Below, piece by piece: positions 15,682 to 24,902 of a DNA stretch of 64,000 bases (position 1 is its first letter; each line of letters starts with the position of its first letter). The position numbers and the translations under genes are program-made. The DNA is taken from positions 62,001 to 126,000 of the forward strand of contig JAZBOY010000092.1 in the NCBI GenBank assembly GCA_036351375.1, in the 5' to 3' direction. The stretch comes from JANQIO01 sp036351375 (GTDB lineage: Bacteria; Pseudomonadota; Gammaproteobacteria; Pseudomonadales; Halieaceae). The notes beneath the pieces were generated by a model, which was not told the origin of the DNA, did no database searches, and worked only from the letters and a program-made list of their open reading frames with translations.

Positions 15682-16862
15682 CAGAAGGCCGGCAGGTCGG
15701 TCTGGGTGCGGCCGAGGATCAGCGCATGGATATCGTGGGTGCCCTCGTAGGTGTTCACCACTTCCAGGTTCACCATATGGCGCATCACCGGGTACTCGTC
15801 GGAAATACCGTTGCCGCCGAGCATGTCGCGCGCCTTGCGGGCAACGTCCAGCGCCTTGCCGCAGCTGTTGCGCTTGATCAGCGAGATCAGCTCCGGCGAG
15901 ATGTCGCCGCTGTCTATCATCTCGCCGGCGCGCAGGCAGGCCTGCAAGCCGATGCTGATCTCCGTCTGCATGTCGGCCAGCTTCAGCTGTATCAACTGGT
16001 TGGCCGCCAGCGGCCTGCCGAACTGCTGGCGCTCCAGCGTATAGCTGCGCGCGCTGTGCCAGCAGGCTTCCGCCGCACCCAGCGCACCCCAGGCAATACC
16101 GTAGCGGGCATTGTTGAGGCAGCCGAAGGGCCCCTTGAGACCGTCAACGCCCGGCAGCAGCGCGTCTTCACCGACGCGCACCCCATCCATGACGATTTCG
16201 CCGGTAATGCTCGCCCGCAGCGCCAGCTTGCCCTCGATCTTGGGTGCCGACAGGCCGGGCATGCCCTTCTCCAGTACAAAGCCGCGAATGCGGTGGTCAT
16301 CGGTCTTGGCCCAGACGACGAACACATCGGCTATGGGACTGTTGGAGATCCACATCTTGGCGCCGCTCAACTCGTAGCCGCCGTCAACGCTGCGGGCCCG
16401 GGTGACCATGCCGCCGGGATCTGAGCCATGGTCCGGCTCTGTGAGCCCGAAGCAGCCAATCCATTCGCCGCTGGCCAACTTCGGCAGGTATTTCTGCTTC
16501 TGGTCTTCGGTGCCATAGGCGTAGATCGGGTACATCACCAGGGAAGACTGAACGCTCATCATCGAGCGGTAGCCGGAATCCACTCGCTCGATTTCGCGGG
16601 CGATCAGTCCGTAGCTGACGTAGTCGACGCCCGGGCAGTCGTAGCCCTGGATGGTGGGCCCCAACAGCCCCAGCGCTCCCATCTCGGCAAAAATCGCCGG
16701 GTCGGTGGACTCTGCCCGGAAGGCGGCCTGCACCCGCGGTGCCAGCTGGTCCTGGGCGTAGTGGCGGGCGGCGTCTCGCACCATGCGCTGTTCTTCGGTC
16801 AGCTGTTGTTCGAGCAGGAAAGGGTCCTGCCAGTCGATCTTCTGCCATTTGCGGGCGGTCAT
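15681..16862 (-). CDS. gcdH: Glutaryl-CoA dehydrogenase
   Basis: A 393-residue acyl-CoA dehydrogenase of the GcdH type. It begins MTARKWQKIDWQDPFLLEQQL, a characteristic GcdH opening, has FGLTEPDHGSDPGGM at the flavin site and KMWISNSPIADVFVVWAK, and ends with the catalytic base E373 in NTYEGTHDIHALILGR. It dehydrogenates and decarboxylates glutaryl-CoA to crotonyl-CoA, passing electrons to ETF, in lysine, tryptophan or glutarate breakdown. Start chosen at the family N-terminus. Translationally coupled to the CoA-transferase downstream and divergent from the LysR gene. Confidence 0.93.
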   Translation of the reverse strand: MTARKWQKIDWQDPFLLEQQLTEEQRMVRDAARHYAQDQLAPRVQAAFRAESTDPAIFAEMGALGLLGPTIQGYDCPGVDYVSYGLIAREIERVDSGYRSMMSVQSSLVMYPIYAYGTEDQKQKYLPKLASGEWIGCFGLTEPDHGSDPGGMVTRARSVDGGYELSGAKMWISNSPIADVFVVWAKTDDHRIRGFVLEKGMPGLSAPKIEGKLALRASITGEIVMDGVRVGEDALLPGVDGLKGPFGCLNNARYGIAWGALGAAEACWHSARSYTLERQQFGRPLAANQLIQLKLADMQTEISIGLQACLRAGEMIDSGDISPELISLIKRNSCGKALDVARKARDMLGGNGISDEYPVMRHMVNLEVVNTYEGTHDIHALILGRTQTDLPAF

Positions 16863-16920
16863 GTGCGGGCTCCGGTTGAAAAGGGGCCATGGTAGTGGCC
16901 TCTTATACATAAATAAAATA

Positions 16921-16938
16921 TATTTAAAATATTAAATA
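16921..16938. promoter_or_regulatory. Candidate LysR operator in gcdH/LysR intergenic region
   Basis: Perfect 7-bp arms TATTTAA and TTAAATA with a 4-bp AATA spacer lie inside a very AT-rich 90-bp divergent promoter region. The site is 15 bp before the LysR start, a usual place for an autoregulatory LysR box. Binding is inferred; AT-rich DNA makes such repeats by chance fairly easily. Confidence 0.4.
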
Positions 16939-16952
16939 TATATCGGGCGTAT

Positions 16953-17828
16953 ATGTTAGACCTGCGCAAGCTGGAGATCTTTGCTGCCGCCGCCCGCCTC
17001 GAGAGTATCAGCCGCGCGGCGGCGGAGCTGCATATGGCGCAACCGGCGGTCAGTATTGCCATCGGCCGCCTGGAGCAGGAACTGGGTGTCAGCCTGTTCG
17101 AGCGCAGCGGCCGGCGGGTGCGGCTCACTGCCGAGGGTCGGCGGCTGCAGCAACAGGCCGAGAACCTGCTCGAGCACGCCGCCGAAGTGGCAGACTCGGC
17201 GCGCCGCCTGAATCGGCTGGAAAGCGGCGAACTGCACCTGGGGTGCCCGGCCATGCTGGCGACATACTACCTGCCAAAGCTGTTGGGCGACTTCCTGGCC
17301 CAGTACCCGGGGCTGCGCGCATCCGTGACCCAGGCCGGCACCGGCGATGTCGAACGCCTGCTGCTGGAAGACCAGCTGGAAGCGGGCGTGATCACCGTGC
17401 ACGAAGACAGCGCTGACGCCGGCCTCGAGCTGCGCCGTCTGCTGCGGGAGCGGGTGGTGGTGTTGGTGGCGGAGGATCATCCCTGGGCGCAACGGCGGTA
17501 TCTGAATATCACGGCGCTGGCCGATACGCCCATGGTGCTGTACGAGACCGGTTACTTCATACGCCAGCGCTTTGACAGCCTGTGTGCGGAACACCAGGTG
17601 CGACCGGACATTCGCATGCAGACTAACTTCCTGCCGCTGATCATCGACATGGTGCAGCGCGGCGTCGGTGTCGGAATCGGCCTGCAGATGATGGCAACTG
17701 CCGAAGCCGGCCTGGTCGGCGTACCACTGAGACCCACTGTCGAGCTGGAACTGGCTCTCGCCAAGCGGCGCAATCGACGCATCGCCCTGGCCAACCAGGC
17801 GTTTATGGACTGGCTGGCAGCTTCCTGA
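16953..17828 (+). CDS. gcdR: LysR family regulator of the glutarate locus (GcdR-like)
   Basis: A 291-residue LysR-type regulator. The N-terminal winged helix covers residues 1-60 (FAAAARLESISRAAAELHMAQPAVSIAIGRLEQELGVSLFERSGRRV). The periplasmic-binding-like effector domain spans about 90-290. It is divergent from gcdH with 90 bp between starts, as for GcdR, the glutarate-responsive activator of gcdH and its CoA-transferase in Pseudomonas. The symbol rests on context; the effector was not deduced from residues. Confidence 0.8.
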   Translation: MLDLRKLEIFAAAARLESISRAAAELHMAQPAVSIAIGRLEQELGVSLFERSGRRVRLTAEGRRLQQQAENLLEHAAEVADSARRLNRLESGELHLGCPAMLATYYLPKLLGDFLAQYPGLRASVTQAGTGDVERLLLEDQLEAGVITVHEDSADAGLELRRLLRERVVVLVAEDHPWAQRRYLNITALADTPMVLYETGYFIRQRFDSLCAEHQVRPDIRMQTNFLPLIIDMVQRGVGVGIGLQMMATAEAGLVGVPLRPTVELELALAKRRNRRIALANQAFMDWLAAS

Positions 17829-17862
17829 GATTATTGCACAACGCCCGCCCGCCGGACCCGCG

Positions 17863-18810
17863 ATGCTGGACAGTAGCCTTGGAGACACTCGAGCCGTAAA
17901 GCGACGCCTGCTGACGCTCAAGGCGCTGTTCATTCCCCTGCTGACTCATCCGCAGATTGCCCAGGCCATCAAGTACACCGTGTACGCGGGCCTGGCAGTG
18001 AACACATTTTTCTACGTGCTCGACGACTATCACGCCATGCAGTCGGCGCTGCCCGCAGACGCCTCCCTCGGCGATCTGCTGACGACCTTTTCCACCACCA
18101 TCGACATGTTCGCCTGGCTCGGGCTGATTGCGCTGTTTGAACTGGAAACCTATGCGCTGCCGGACGAGGCCTTTACCCGCCGCATCACACGCCTGCTGAG
18201 GGCGGGCCGAGCGCTCTGCTACCTGTCTATCCTGTACGCGGCATACGGCTACACGGTTGAAGCCATGGAGACCCACGCGGTAAGCCTGGTCGCCGGAATT
18301 GATGAACTATGCCAGGTGGCGGGGCAGGCGCTGTCCCTGCAGATCGACCAGATCCGCTACGTGGAAATCACCGCTGCCAACTGCGCAAGCCTCAGCGCCG
18401 ATACGCGCTTCTACAACCTGGATGGGGAAATTGCCCTGGTCGGTGAGTCACTGTTGCCCCACCTGCGCCTGATGGGCTGGCTGGATATCAGCAACGCCTA
18501 CACGTGGTTGCTGGTAGTCGCGCTTATCGAGGTGGAGGTGTGGCTGCAGGCGGAGGATCGCTTTGCCAGCACCTGGCTGCTGGTGGTGCGGTCCGTCAAG
18601 AGCCTCGCCTACCTGGTGCTGATCGGTAATGGCGTGGCCTGGGCAATGTCCGACTACTACCTGTACGCCTGGGATGCTTTCCTTTGGATCTTCGGCTTCT
18701 GGGCCATCGAGTTCAACCTGGCCTACTGGGAACAGGAGCGCATGCAGGAGCTGGCAGAAACACAAACGGCGCCCGCAGGCGCCGTTCAGCAAGCGGAAGC
18801 TTCCGTCTAG
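17863..18810 (+). CDS. Multi-pass membrane protein of unknown function, paralogue A
   Basis: A 315-residue membrane protein with about six hydrophobic segments (approximately residues 38-55, 80-100, 118-135, 205-225, 245-262 and 270-285) and a long loop containing two or three cysteines (LCQVAGQAL, ANCASL). I recognise no named family. It is clearly homologous to the protein at 50248-51111: both share an AWxxLxxLFELETYxLxDE block in the second membrane region, an ITAxNCxxLS loop and a YAWDxxLWIxGFxAIExN block near the end. It lies 34 bp after the LysR gene and is convergent with a TonB receptor, sharing a CTAG stop overlap. The two copies suggest a small lineage-specific sensor or channel family. 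Confidence 0.6.
   Translation: MLDSSLGDTRAVKRRLLTLKALFIPLLTHPQIAQAIKYTVYAGLAVNTFFYVLDDYHAMQSALPADASLGDLLTTFSTTIDMFAWLGLIALFELETYALPDEAFTRRITRLLRAGRALCYLSILYAAYGYTVEAMETHAVSLVAGIDELCQVAGQALSLQIDQIRYVEITAANCASLSADTRFYNLDGEIALVGESLLPHLRLMGWLDISNAYTWLLVVALIEVEVWLQAEDRFASTWLLVVRSVKSLAYLVLIGNGVAWAMSDYYLYAWDAFLWIFGFWAIEFNLAYWEQERMQELAETQTAPAGAVQQAEASV
18752..18786 (-). terminator. Terminator for the TonB receptor gene, inside the convergent gene
   Basis: Perfect 9-bp arms AACGGCGCC (18765-18773) and GGCGCCGTT (18778-18786) with loop CGCA. Read on the minus strand the hairpin is followed by TTTGTGTTTCTG, a T-rich tract, and it lies about 20 bp after the TonB gene stop. It sits within the last codons of the opposite-strand membrane protein gene. 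Confidence 0.65.
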
Positions 18811-21155
18811 TTGAAGAACTTGCGTACCGACACGCCAAAGGTGCGCGGCCGCGTCACTGCGAGACGTTCCTTGCCCCAGCGGTTGCTGAAGAAGACCTCA
18901 CCGCGCTCATCATCCAGGTTCTGTACATAGGCGGTGACGCTCCAGCTCGGGCCGTCCAGGCCGGCACGCAGGTCCCAGGTGGTGTACTCGTCCTGCATGC
19001 GCGGCGCCGGCGCGAACACAATGGATTCCAGCCCTTCCAGCGCATTGACGGATTCGCCGATGGTAGACCAGTCCAGTCGCACGTAGGGGCTTGCGCCCAG
19101 CAGGTCGAAGGCGAACTGGTACTCGACGCCCAGCGACGCCTTCCACTCCGGTGCCAGCGGCAGGTCGGTGCCTTCGGTGGCCTCGATCGGAAAGCCGGTT
19201 TCCCCGAACACCGTGGCGTCTTCCGACAGTTCAGCGTCCAGCCACGCATAGGTGCCGTCGATGGTAAGGCCAGCCACCGGCGTCCACGCGAAATCGGTTT
19301 CGATGCCGTTGATCTCGGCTTCCGGGAAGTTGATGATGCCCAGTGAGAACACCGTCGGCTGCGGGTCGTTGGCCTGGATCTGGATATCGTCCCACGTCAT
19401 CATGTAGCCGGTGATGTTCCAGCGCAGGGCGCCGCCCAGCCACTGGGTTTTCGCGCCAATCTCGAAGTTCTCGAGAATGTCCTCGTCGTAACTGTCAGGG
19501 ATTACCGAGGTGCGTCTCACGGTATTGGCGCCACCGGAGCGGAAGCCTTCTGAGTAGGTGGCATACACCAGCTTGTCGTCATCGATGTTCCAGGTGACGT
19601 TCAGTTTGGGCACCCAGCCGTCGTTGCTGTCCTTGGCCCGGGAGTCGTTGAGGAAGAAGTCCACGTTGGGGTCAGGTACATTCCCCTGCATGAGCGAGCC
19701 CTGCTGCAGCAGGGTGTCCCGCTCCACCTCGTACCAGCGTGCGCCGGCGGTAATGGAGATATTGTCGGTGATGTCATAAGTGATCTCGCCGAAGATAGCC
19801 GTGTTCTCGATCTCGTTGTCGTAGACCCCGAAGAAGAAGTTATCGCTCGGCCCGGCCGGGAAAGAGCCGGTGTAGTAATACTGCACGTAAGCCAGGTACG
19901 CGCCACCGGGGGTGTCTGACAGGCCGTCGATAAAGGAGGTAAACAGCGTCTCGCTCTGTATCTTCGAGTAGAAGAAGCCCACCAGGCCGCCCCAGCGACT
20001 GCCGGAATCTGACGGCGTGCTCAGGCGTGCCTCGATGCTCCAGCGGTCTTCGTCCTGGTCGTCGGTGGCAAAGCCTCGCGGGTCCCCACCGAAGTCATAG
20101 AAGGCATAGTAGGGATAGTTGTTCGATAGCTGGTTGAATTCAAAGACGTAGTCGGTGGCGTCGGCGTTGTAGCGGAATTCGCGATCGAAGTATGAGATAG
20201 CCAGCAGACCGTCTGCCCAGCCGAGCTTGCCCTCCAGGGTCAGGCCGACCTGGTACCACTCGTCGTTCAGGTCTTCGTTGTTGTAGCGGGTTTGCTGCAG
20301 GTCGCCGACATCGGTGTTGGTGTCGCCAAAGCCCTTCAGCTCCTGGTCCTGCCAGATGCCAAGCAGTTCCACATACCAGTCCTGGTTCGGCTCCCAGCGC
20401 AGGTGCACACGGCCGCCGTCCATCTCGCTCTCGTTGACGTCTTCCCCGGTGAAGCCGCTGTTGTCGAAGGTGCCGCCCTGGCTGGGCGCCAGTACGTTGT
20501 CGACATAGCCCGCTTCCTGGTTGGTAAAGCCCACCAGGCGTACCGCCACGGTGTCACTGATCGGAATGTTGACCATACCGCTGACGTCATAGCCATCGTC
20601 GCCATCGTCAACGCTGTGCACACCGGCATCTATCCAGGCCTCGAACGCCTCGGTACTGGCCTGGTTGGTAATGATGCGCAGCGTGCCCGACTGGCTGGAG
20701 TCGCCGAACAGGGTGCCTTGGGGACCGGACAGCGCCTCTACCCGCTGGATGTCTACCAGCCGCGGGTTGGGGTTGCGGCCGGCCGCAGTGATCGGCTGCT
20801 CGTCAAGGTAGACCGCGGAGGAGGGGTTGGTGCCAAACTGGATGCCGGAAGACGCTACCCCGCGGAACACCACCGAGGTGCCGCCGGGCTCGCGGCGGGC
20901 AATGGAAATGCCGGGAATTTGCTTGGAGTAGTCGTCGATGCCCTTGAAGCCGCGGCGCTGTATGTCCTCGGTGGTAAACGCCTGGATCGACTGCGGGATG
21001 TCCTGCATGCTGGAGGCACCGCGCTTGGACGCGGTGACGATGACTTCCTCCAGAGCGGGCGAATCCTGCGCTTGCGCCTGGCTGGCACCGGCCGCCGCCG
21101 CTACCGCAATTGCCATGGTCTTTCTCTGGCTTGGGAACCTTTCAGCACTCGCCAT
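18807..21155 (-). CDS. TonB-dependent outer-membrane receptor
   Basis: A 782-residue TonB-dependent receptor. A signal peptide precedes about residue 30 (MAIAVAAAAGASQAQAQ). A TonB-box-like EEVIVTASKRG follows, then the plug domain (DIPQSIQAFTTEDIQ to about residue 160), and a long beta-barrel ends with the terminal aromatic motif FGVSVRKFFN. Start chosen at MASAERF, with an AGGGGTGG stretch just upstream; the frame is open a further 51 bp but without signal character. Acidic, Asn/Asp-rich loops are typical of marine receptors of this family. Substrate unknown; no linked binding-protein or siderophore genes. Confidence 0.92.
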   Translation of the reverse strand: MASAERFPSQRKTMAIAVAAAAGASQAQAQDSPALEEVIVTASKRGASSMQDIPQSIQAFTTEDIQRRGFKGIDDYSKQIPGISIARREPGGTSVVFRGVASSGIQFGTNPSSAVYLDEQPITAAGRNPNPRLVDIQRVEALSGPQGTLFGDSSQSGTLRIITNQASTEAFEAWIDAGVHSVDDGDDGYDVSGMVNIPISDTVAVRLVGFTNQEAGYVDNVLAPSQGGTFDNSGFTGEDVNESEMDGGRVHLRWEPNQDWYVELLGIWQDQELKGFGDTNTDVGDLQQTRYNNEDLNDEWYQVGLTLEGKLGWADGLLAISYFDREFRYNADATDYVFEFNQLSNNYPYYAFYDFGGDPRGFATDDQDEDRWSIEARLSTPSDSGSRWGGLVGFFYSKIQSETLFTSFIDGLSDTPGGAYLAYVQYYYTGSFPAGPSDNFFFGVYDNEIENTAIFGEITYDITDNISITAGARWYEVERDTLLQQGSLMQGNVPDPNVDFFLNDSRAKDSNDGWVPKLNVTWNIDDDKLVYATYSEGFRSGGANTVRRTSVIPDSYDEDILENFEIGAKTQWLGGALRWNITGYMMTWDDIQIQANDPQPTVFSLGIINFPEAEINGIETDFAWTPVAGLTIDGTYAWLDAELSEDATVFGETGFPIEATEGTDLPLAPEWKASLGVEYQFAFDLLGASPYVRLDWSTIGESVNALEGLESIVFAPAPRMQDEYTTWDLRAGLDGPSWSVTAYVQNLDDERGEVFFSNRWGKERLAVTRPRTFGVSVRKFFN

Positions 21156-21298
21156 TACACCACCCCTGACTTTTTCTGGTTGTAAGTCACCCGAGTATTC
21201 CCCCAAGGCCCGGCAAAATCAAGAATCGGCGCTACCGAAAATGGGGTAGCGACGGCTCGATTGACGAGACCGCTGGCGGGGCCTAAGGTGTGCCGCCT

Positions 21299-21859
21299 AT
21301 GAATATCGATGAGCCATTGAGAGACCTGGGGGAAGTGCCTTCCGCTGCCCTGGTCGATACTGTTCTCGCGCTGGATGACGAGGCCTGGGCGCAGCAGCAG
21401 TTTCGCCAGTCCACCTACGAGGTCCATCGCCAGACCGAATCCCTGGTCATGGTGTTTACCGACGGTTCCGGCTGGCCGGCCATCGAGGTGCGCAAGGAGT
21501 CCGGCTGGGATTGGCTGGCGGAGGCGGCGCTGCCGGTGATGAACCAGCTTATCGCCGAGCATTTCGAGCCGGGCGGCACCATTATCCGCGCCATGGCGGC
21601 GCGCATGGCGCCGGGGGCAGTCATCAGCCCGCACCGTGACAGTCATCCCTCATTTCATGCAAGTCATCGCATTCATATACCACTGGCGACCAATCCCCGG
21701 GTACGCTTCACGATTGACGGCCGTCCCTACCGGTTTGAAGTGGGCCGGGCCTACGAAATCAACAATCAGCTGATGCATTCAGTGATGAACAAGGGGCGGG
21801 AGCACCGCGTGCACTTTATTTTCGACTATCTGCCGCCGGGGGCGAGCGCCGCCGGATGA
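21299..21859 (+). CDS. Aspartyl/asparaginyl beta-hydroxylase-family 2-oxoglutarate oxygenase
   Basis: A 186-residue protein of the AspH/LpxO cupin-type oxygenase family. Metal-binding histidines are H112 (PHRDSH) and H160 (LMHSV), and the 2-oxoglutarate-binding arginine is R170, ten residues after H160 as in AspH. The HRIHIPLATNPRVRFTIDGRPYRFEVGRAYEINN core is characteristic. Substrates in the family are Asp/Asn residues of proteins or lipid A chains; which one here is not visible. Start chosen at the ATG with TAAGG ten bases upstream. Its TGA overlaps the ATG of the propeller-like gene. Confidence 0.85.
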   Translation: MNIDEPLRDLGEVPSAALVDTVLALDDEAWAQQQFRQSTYEVHRQTESLVMVFTDGSGWPAIEVRKESGWDWLAEAALPVMNQLIAEHFEPGGTIIRAMAARMAPGAVISPHRDSHPSFHASHRIHIPLATNPRVRFTIDGRPYRFEVGRAYEINNQLMHSVMNKGREHRVHFIFDYLPPGASAAG

Positions 21860-22770
21860 CCACGCTGATAGCCACCTCGGTGGTGCGCGGTTCGCAGCAG
21901 GGGGAGAGTCACGGCGGTGTGTACCTGGTGGACCTCGACGCCGAAAACGTCACCCAGGTCATCGACTGGAACCGTGGCGATATCGACTGGCAGGGCCGCG
22001 GCTGGGACCGCGGCCTGCGCGGCATCGCCTTTGACGATGAGCGAATCTACATTGCCGCCAGCGACGAGCTGTTCGTCTACAACCCGGACTTCAAGCCGCT
22101 GTACTCGTTTCGCAACCCGTTCCTGAAGCACTGCCATGAGATACACGTGTATGAGCGCCGCCTGTACCTGACTTCGACAGGGTTTGACGCCATCCTGGGC
22201 TTCGACCTGGACCGCCAGGTCTTCAGCTTCGGTATGCACTTTTCCCGCTACGGCGACGGCTACCGCGGCAACCCCTTCAACCCGACTTCCCGCAAAGGGC
22301 CTACGCCGGGCAACGAGCTGCACCTCAACTCGGTCTACTGCACGCAAAAGGGTATGTTTATCAGCGGCCTCAATACGGCGGGCCTGCTGGTATTCAACGG
22401 CCGCCAGATCCAGCGCTGGGCAAGCCTGCCCGCGGGCACCCATAACGCGCGGCCCTTTCGCGACGGCATGCTGTACAACGACACGCGCTCGGACCAGCTG
22501 GTCTACGAGGATGGCGACGAGACCTGGCGCTTTCCGCTGCCCAGTCACGACCCTTCGCTGCTCACCCATACCGACCTCGATGACAGCCGGGTGGCTCGAG
22601 CCGGATTTGGTCGCGGGCTGTGCCAGCTCTCAGACACGGTGGTGGCGGCGGGCTCCTCACCCTCGACGATCTGCCTTTACGACCTGGAGGCGAAGCAGGG
22701 AACCCGGTCGGTGACCCTGAGCTACGATATTCGCAACGCTATCCACGGGCTGGAGGTCTGGCCCTACTGA
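21856..22770 (+). CDS. Beta-propeller-like protein of unknown function
   Basis: A 304-residue protein without signal peptide. It is built of repeated beta-hairpin units of the kind found in propeller proteins: RGIAFDDERIYIAASDELFVYN, HEIHVYERRLYLTSTGFDAILGFDL, ELHLNSVYCTQKGMFISGL, RGLCQLSDTVVAAGSSPSTICLYDL. Family resemblance is to DUF4915-type proteins, low certainty. The ATGA overlap with the hydroxylase gene implies coupled synthesis and probably a joint role, perhaps substrate recognition or carbohydrate/peptide modification. No catalytic residues can be assigned. Confidence 0.6.
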   Translation: MTTLIATSVVRGSQQGESHGGVYLVDLDAENVTQVIDWNRGDIDWQGRGWDRGLRGIAFDDERIYIAASDELFVYNPDFKPLYSFRNPFLKHCHEIHVYERRLYLTSTGFDAILGFDLDRQVFSFGMHFSRYGDGYRGNPFNPTSRKGPTPGNELHLNSVYCTQKGMFISGLNTAGLLVFNGRQIQRWASLPAGTHNARPFRDGMLYNDTRSDQLVYEDGDETWRFPLPSHDPSLLTHTDLDDSRVARAGFGRGLCQLSDTVVAAGSSPSTICLYDLEAKQGTRSVTLSYDIRNAIHGLEVWPY

Positions 22771-22840
22771 GCCGTCTTACACTGACGTCCATGCACTATC
22801 TAAGCACACTCTATCTATGCACACTGCCAACGAGAATCCC

Positions 22841-24886
22841 ATGACACTCCGACTACTGCTTCCCCTGGCCTGCGCCCTGCTGCTGGCCTGTGAGTCACGC
22901 ACCGCGGACGAGGCCCCGGCCGAGACGCCGGTCGAACTGGTTTCCGGCATCGACCTGGAGGGTATGGATACCTCCGTTCGTCCCGGTGATGATTTCTTCA
23001 AATTCGTGAACGGGCGCTGGTACGCGCAGACCGAGATTCCCGCCGACAAGGCGTCGATCGATACCTTCAGCATCCTGCACGACCGGTCCCAGGAGAACCA
23101 GCGCGCCATCATCGAAGCGGCCGCGGCAGCCGACAACCCGGTGGGCAGCGACCGCCAGAAAGTCGGCGACCTGTTCAACTCCTACATGGACAAGAAGGGT
23201 CGCGACGTGCGTGGCCTGGTGCCGCTGCTGCAGGACTGGAAGCGCATCGATGCCATCGACAGCTACGACGAGCTGGCGGTGTACTTCGCCTGGGCCAACC
23301 AGCGCGGTTTTGGCACGCCCTTCCTGCTGACCCAGTACGCCGATTTCAAGGACCCCACCACCTACATGATGTACACCTGGCAGAGTGGCCTGGGCCTGCC
23401 GGACCGGGAGTACTACCTGAAGGGCGACGAGCAGTCGGTGGAGCTGCGCCAGAAATACCAGGCTCACGTGGAAACGATGCTGTCGCTGGCGGGCTATACG
23501 GACCCGGCAGCGGCAGCCGCCACCATCCTGGCCCTGGAAACCCGGCTGGCTGAACAGCACATGCCGAAGGAGCAAACCCGCGATCGGGTCGGCCTGTACA
23601 ACATGTTCCCGCTGGATGAGCTACCGGAGGTCATGCCGCAGTTCAACTGGGAGGGCTACCTGGCGGAGGCCGGCATCGCCGACATCGACCAGCTGATGCT
23701 CGCCATGCTCGATTACATGAAAGCCCTGGACGGCATTATCGTCGAGACGCCGCTGGCAGACTGGCGCACCTACCTCAAGTGGCAGCTGCTGAACAGAACC
23801 GCCAGCCGCCTGACCAGCGAGCTGGATGCCGCCAACTTTGCGTTCTACGGCAAGACCCTGCTCGGCAAGGAGCAGCAGCTCCCCGACTGGAAGCGCGGTG
23901 TCAGCGTGGTCAACGCAAGCCTGGGTGAAGTCGTGGGCAAGGTCTATGTCGAGGAGCACTTCCCGCCGGCCGCCAAGGCGCGCATGGAGGAGCTGGTGGA
24001 CAACCTGCTGGCCGCCTATGAAAGCAGCATCAAGGAGCTGGACTGGATGACCGACGCCACCCGCGTGGAGGCCCTCGACAAGCTGTCCAAGTTCACCACC
24101 AAGATTGGCTACCCTGACGAGTGGCGCGACTATGGTGGCCTGGAAATCCGCGCCGACGACCTGTACGGCAACCTGGTCCGGGTCGCGCAGTTCAACTACC
24201 AGCGCGATCTCGTTCGCCAGTCCGGCCCGGTGGACCGCAATGAATGGCAGTTGACGCCGCAAACCGTCAACGCCTACTACAACCCGCCGCTCAACGAGAT
24301 CGTGTTCCCGGCCGCCATCCTGCAGCCGCCGTTCTTCAACCTGGCCGCTGAAGATGCGGTCAACTACGGCGCCATCGGCGCGGTGATCGGGCACGAGATC
24401 GGCCATGGCTTTGACGACAGTGGCAGCGCCTTCGACGGCGACGGCGTGCTGCGCAACTGGTGGACCGATGAGGACCGGGCAGAGTTCGAGAAGCGCACCG
24501 CCAAACTGGTGAAGCAGTACGACGCCTTCCAGCCCTTCGAAGACCTGCACGTCAACGGTGAATTCACCCAGGGCGAGAACATCGGCGACCTGGGCGGAAT
24601 CAGCATCGGCCTGAAAGCCTACCTGGCCTCACTCGACGGCAAGGAGCCGCCGGTGATCGACGGCTTTACCGGTGTGCAGCGCGTGTTCCTGGGCTACGGA
24701 CAGGCCTGGCGTGACAAGACCCGCGAGCAGACTGTTCGCCAGCAGATAGCCACCGACCCCCACGCGCCCGCCGAGTACCGTGCCAATGGTGCTGTGCGCA
24801 ATGTGCCGGAGTTTTACGAGGCCTTCGACGTGGCGGAAAGCGATGCGCTGTACCTGCCGCCGGAGGAGCGAGTCAAGATCTGGTGA
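22841..24886 (+). CDS. M13 family (neprilysin/PepO) zinc metallopeptidase, lipoprotein
   Basis: A 681-residue M13 peptidase. The zinc motif HEIGHGFDD begins near residue 519 (VIGHEIGHGFDDSG), the third ligand lies in GENIGDLGG near 580, and the NAYYNPPLNEIVFPAAIL substrate-binding segment is intact. The N-terminus has a lipobox (LLLACES), so the enzyme is probably anchored in the periplasm or outer membrane. Start chosen at MTLRLLLP because it puts the signal peptide at the N-terminus; an in-frame ATG 24 bp earlier is possible. It degrades short peptides. Convergent with the TPR-sulfotransferase. Confidence 0.93.
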   Translation: MTLRLLLPLACALLLACESRTADEAPAETPVELVSGIDLEGMDTSVRPGDDFFKFVNGRWYAQTEIPADKASIDTFSILHDRSQENQRAIIEAAAAADNPVGSDRQKVGDLFNSYMDKKGRDVRGLVPLLQDWKRIDAIDSYDELAVYFAWANQRGFGTPFLLTQYADFKDPTTYMMYTWQSGLGLPDREYYLKGDEQSVELRQKYQAHVETMLSLAGYTDPAAAAATILALETRLAEQHMPKEQTRDRVGLYNMFPLDELPEVMPQFNWEGYLAEAGIADIDQLMLAMLDYMKALDGIIVETPLADWRTYLKWQLLNRTASRLTSELDAANFAFYGKTLLGKEQQLPDWKRGVSVVNASLGEVVGKVYVEEHFPPAAKARMEELVDNLLAAYESSIKELDWMTDATRVEALDKLSKFTTKIGYPDEWRDYGGLEIRADDLYGNLVRVAQFNYQRDLVRQSGPVDRNEWQLTPQTVNAYYNPPLNEIVFPAAILQPPFFNLAAEDAVNYGAIGAVIGHEIGHGFDDSGSAFDGDGVLRNWWTDEDRAEFEKRTAKLVKQYDAFQPFEDLHVNGEFTQGENIGDLGGISIGLKAYLASLDGKEPPVIDGFTGVQRVFLGYGQAWRDKTREQTVRQQIATDPHAPAEYRANGAVRNVPEFYEAFDVAESDALYLPPEERVKIW

Positions 24887-24902
24887 GGTCGGCTGGCAGG
24901 CG

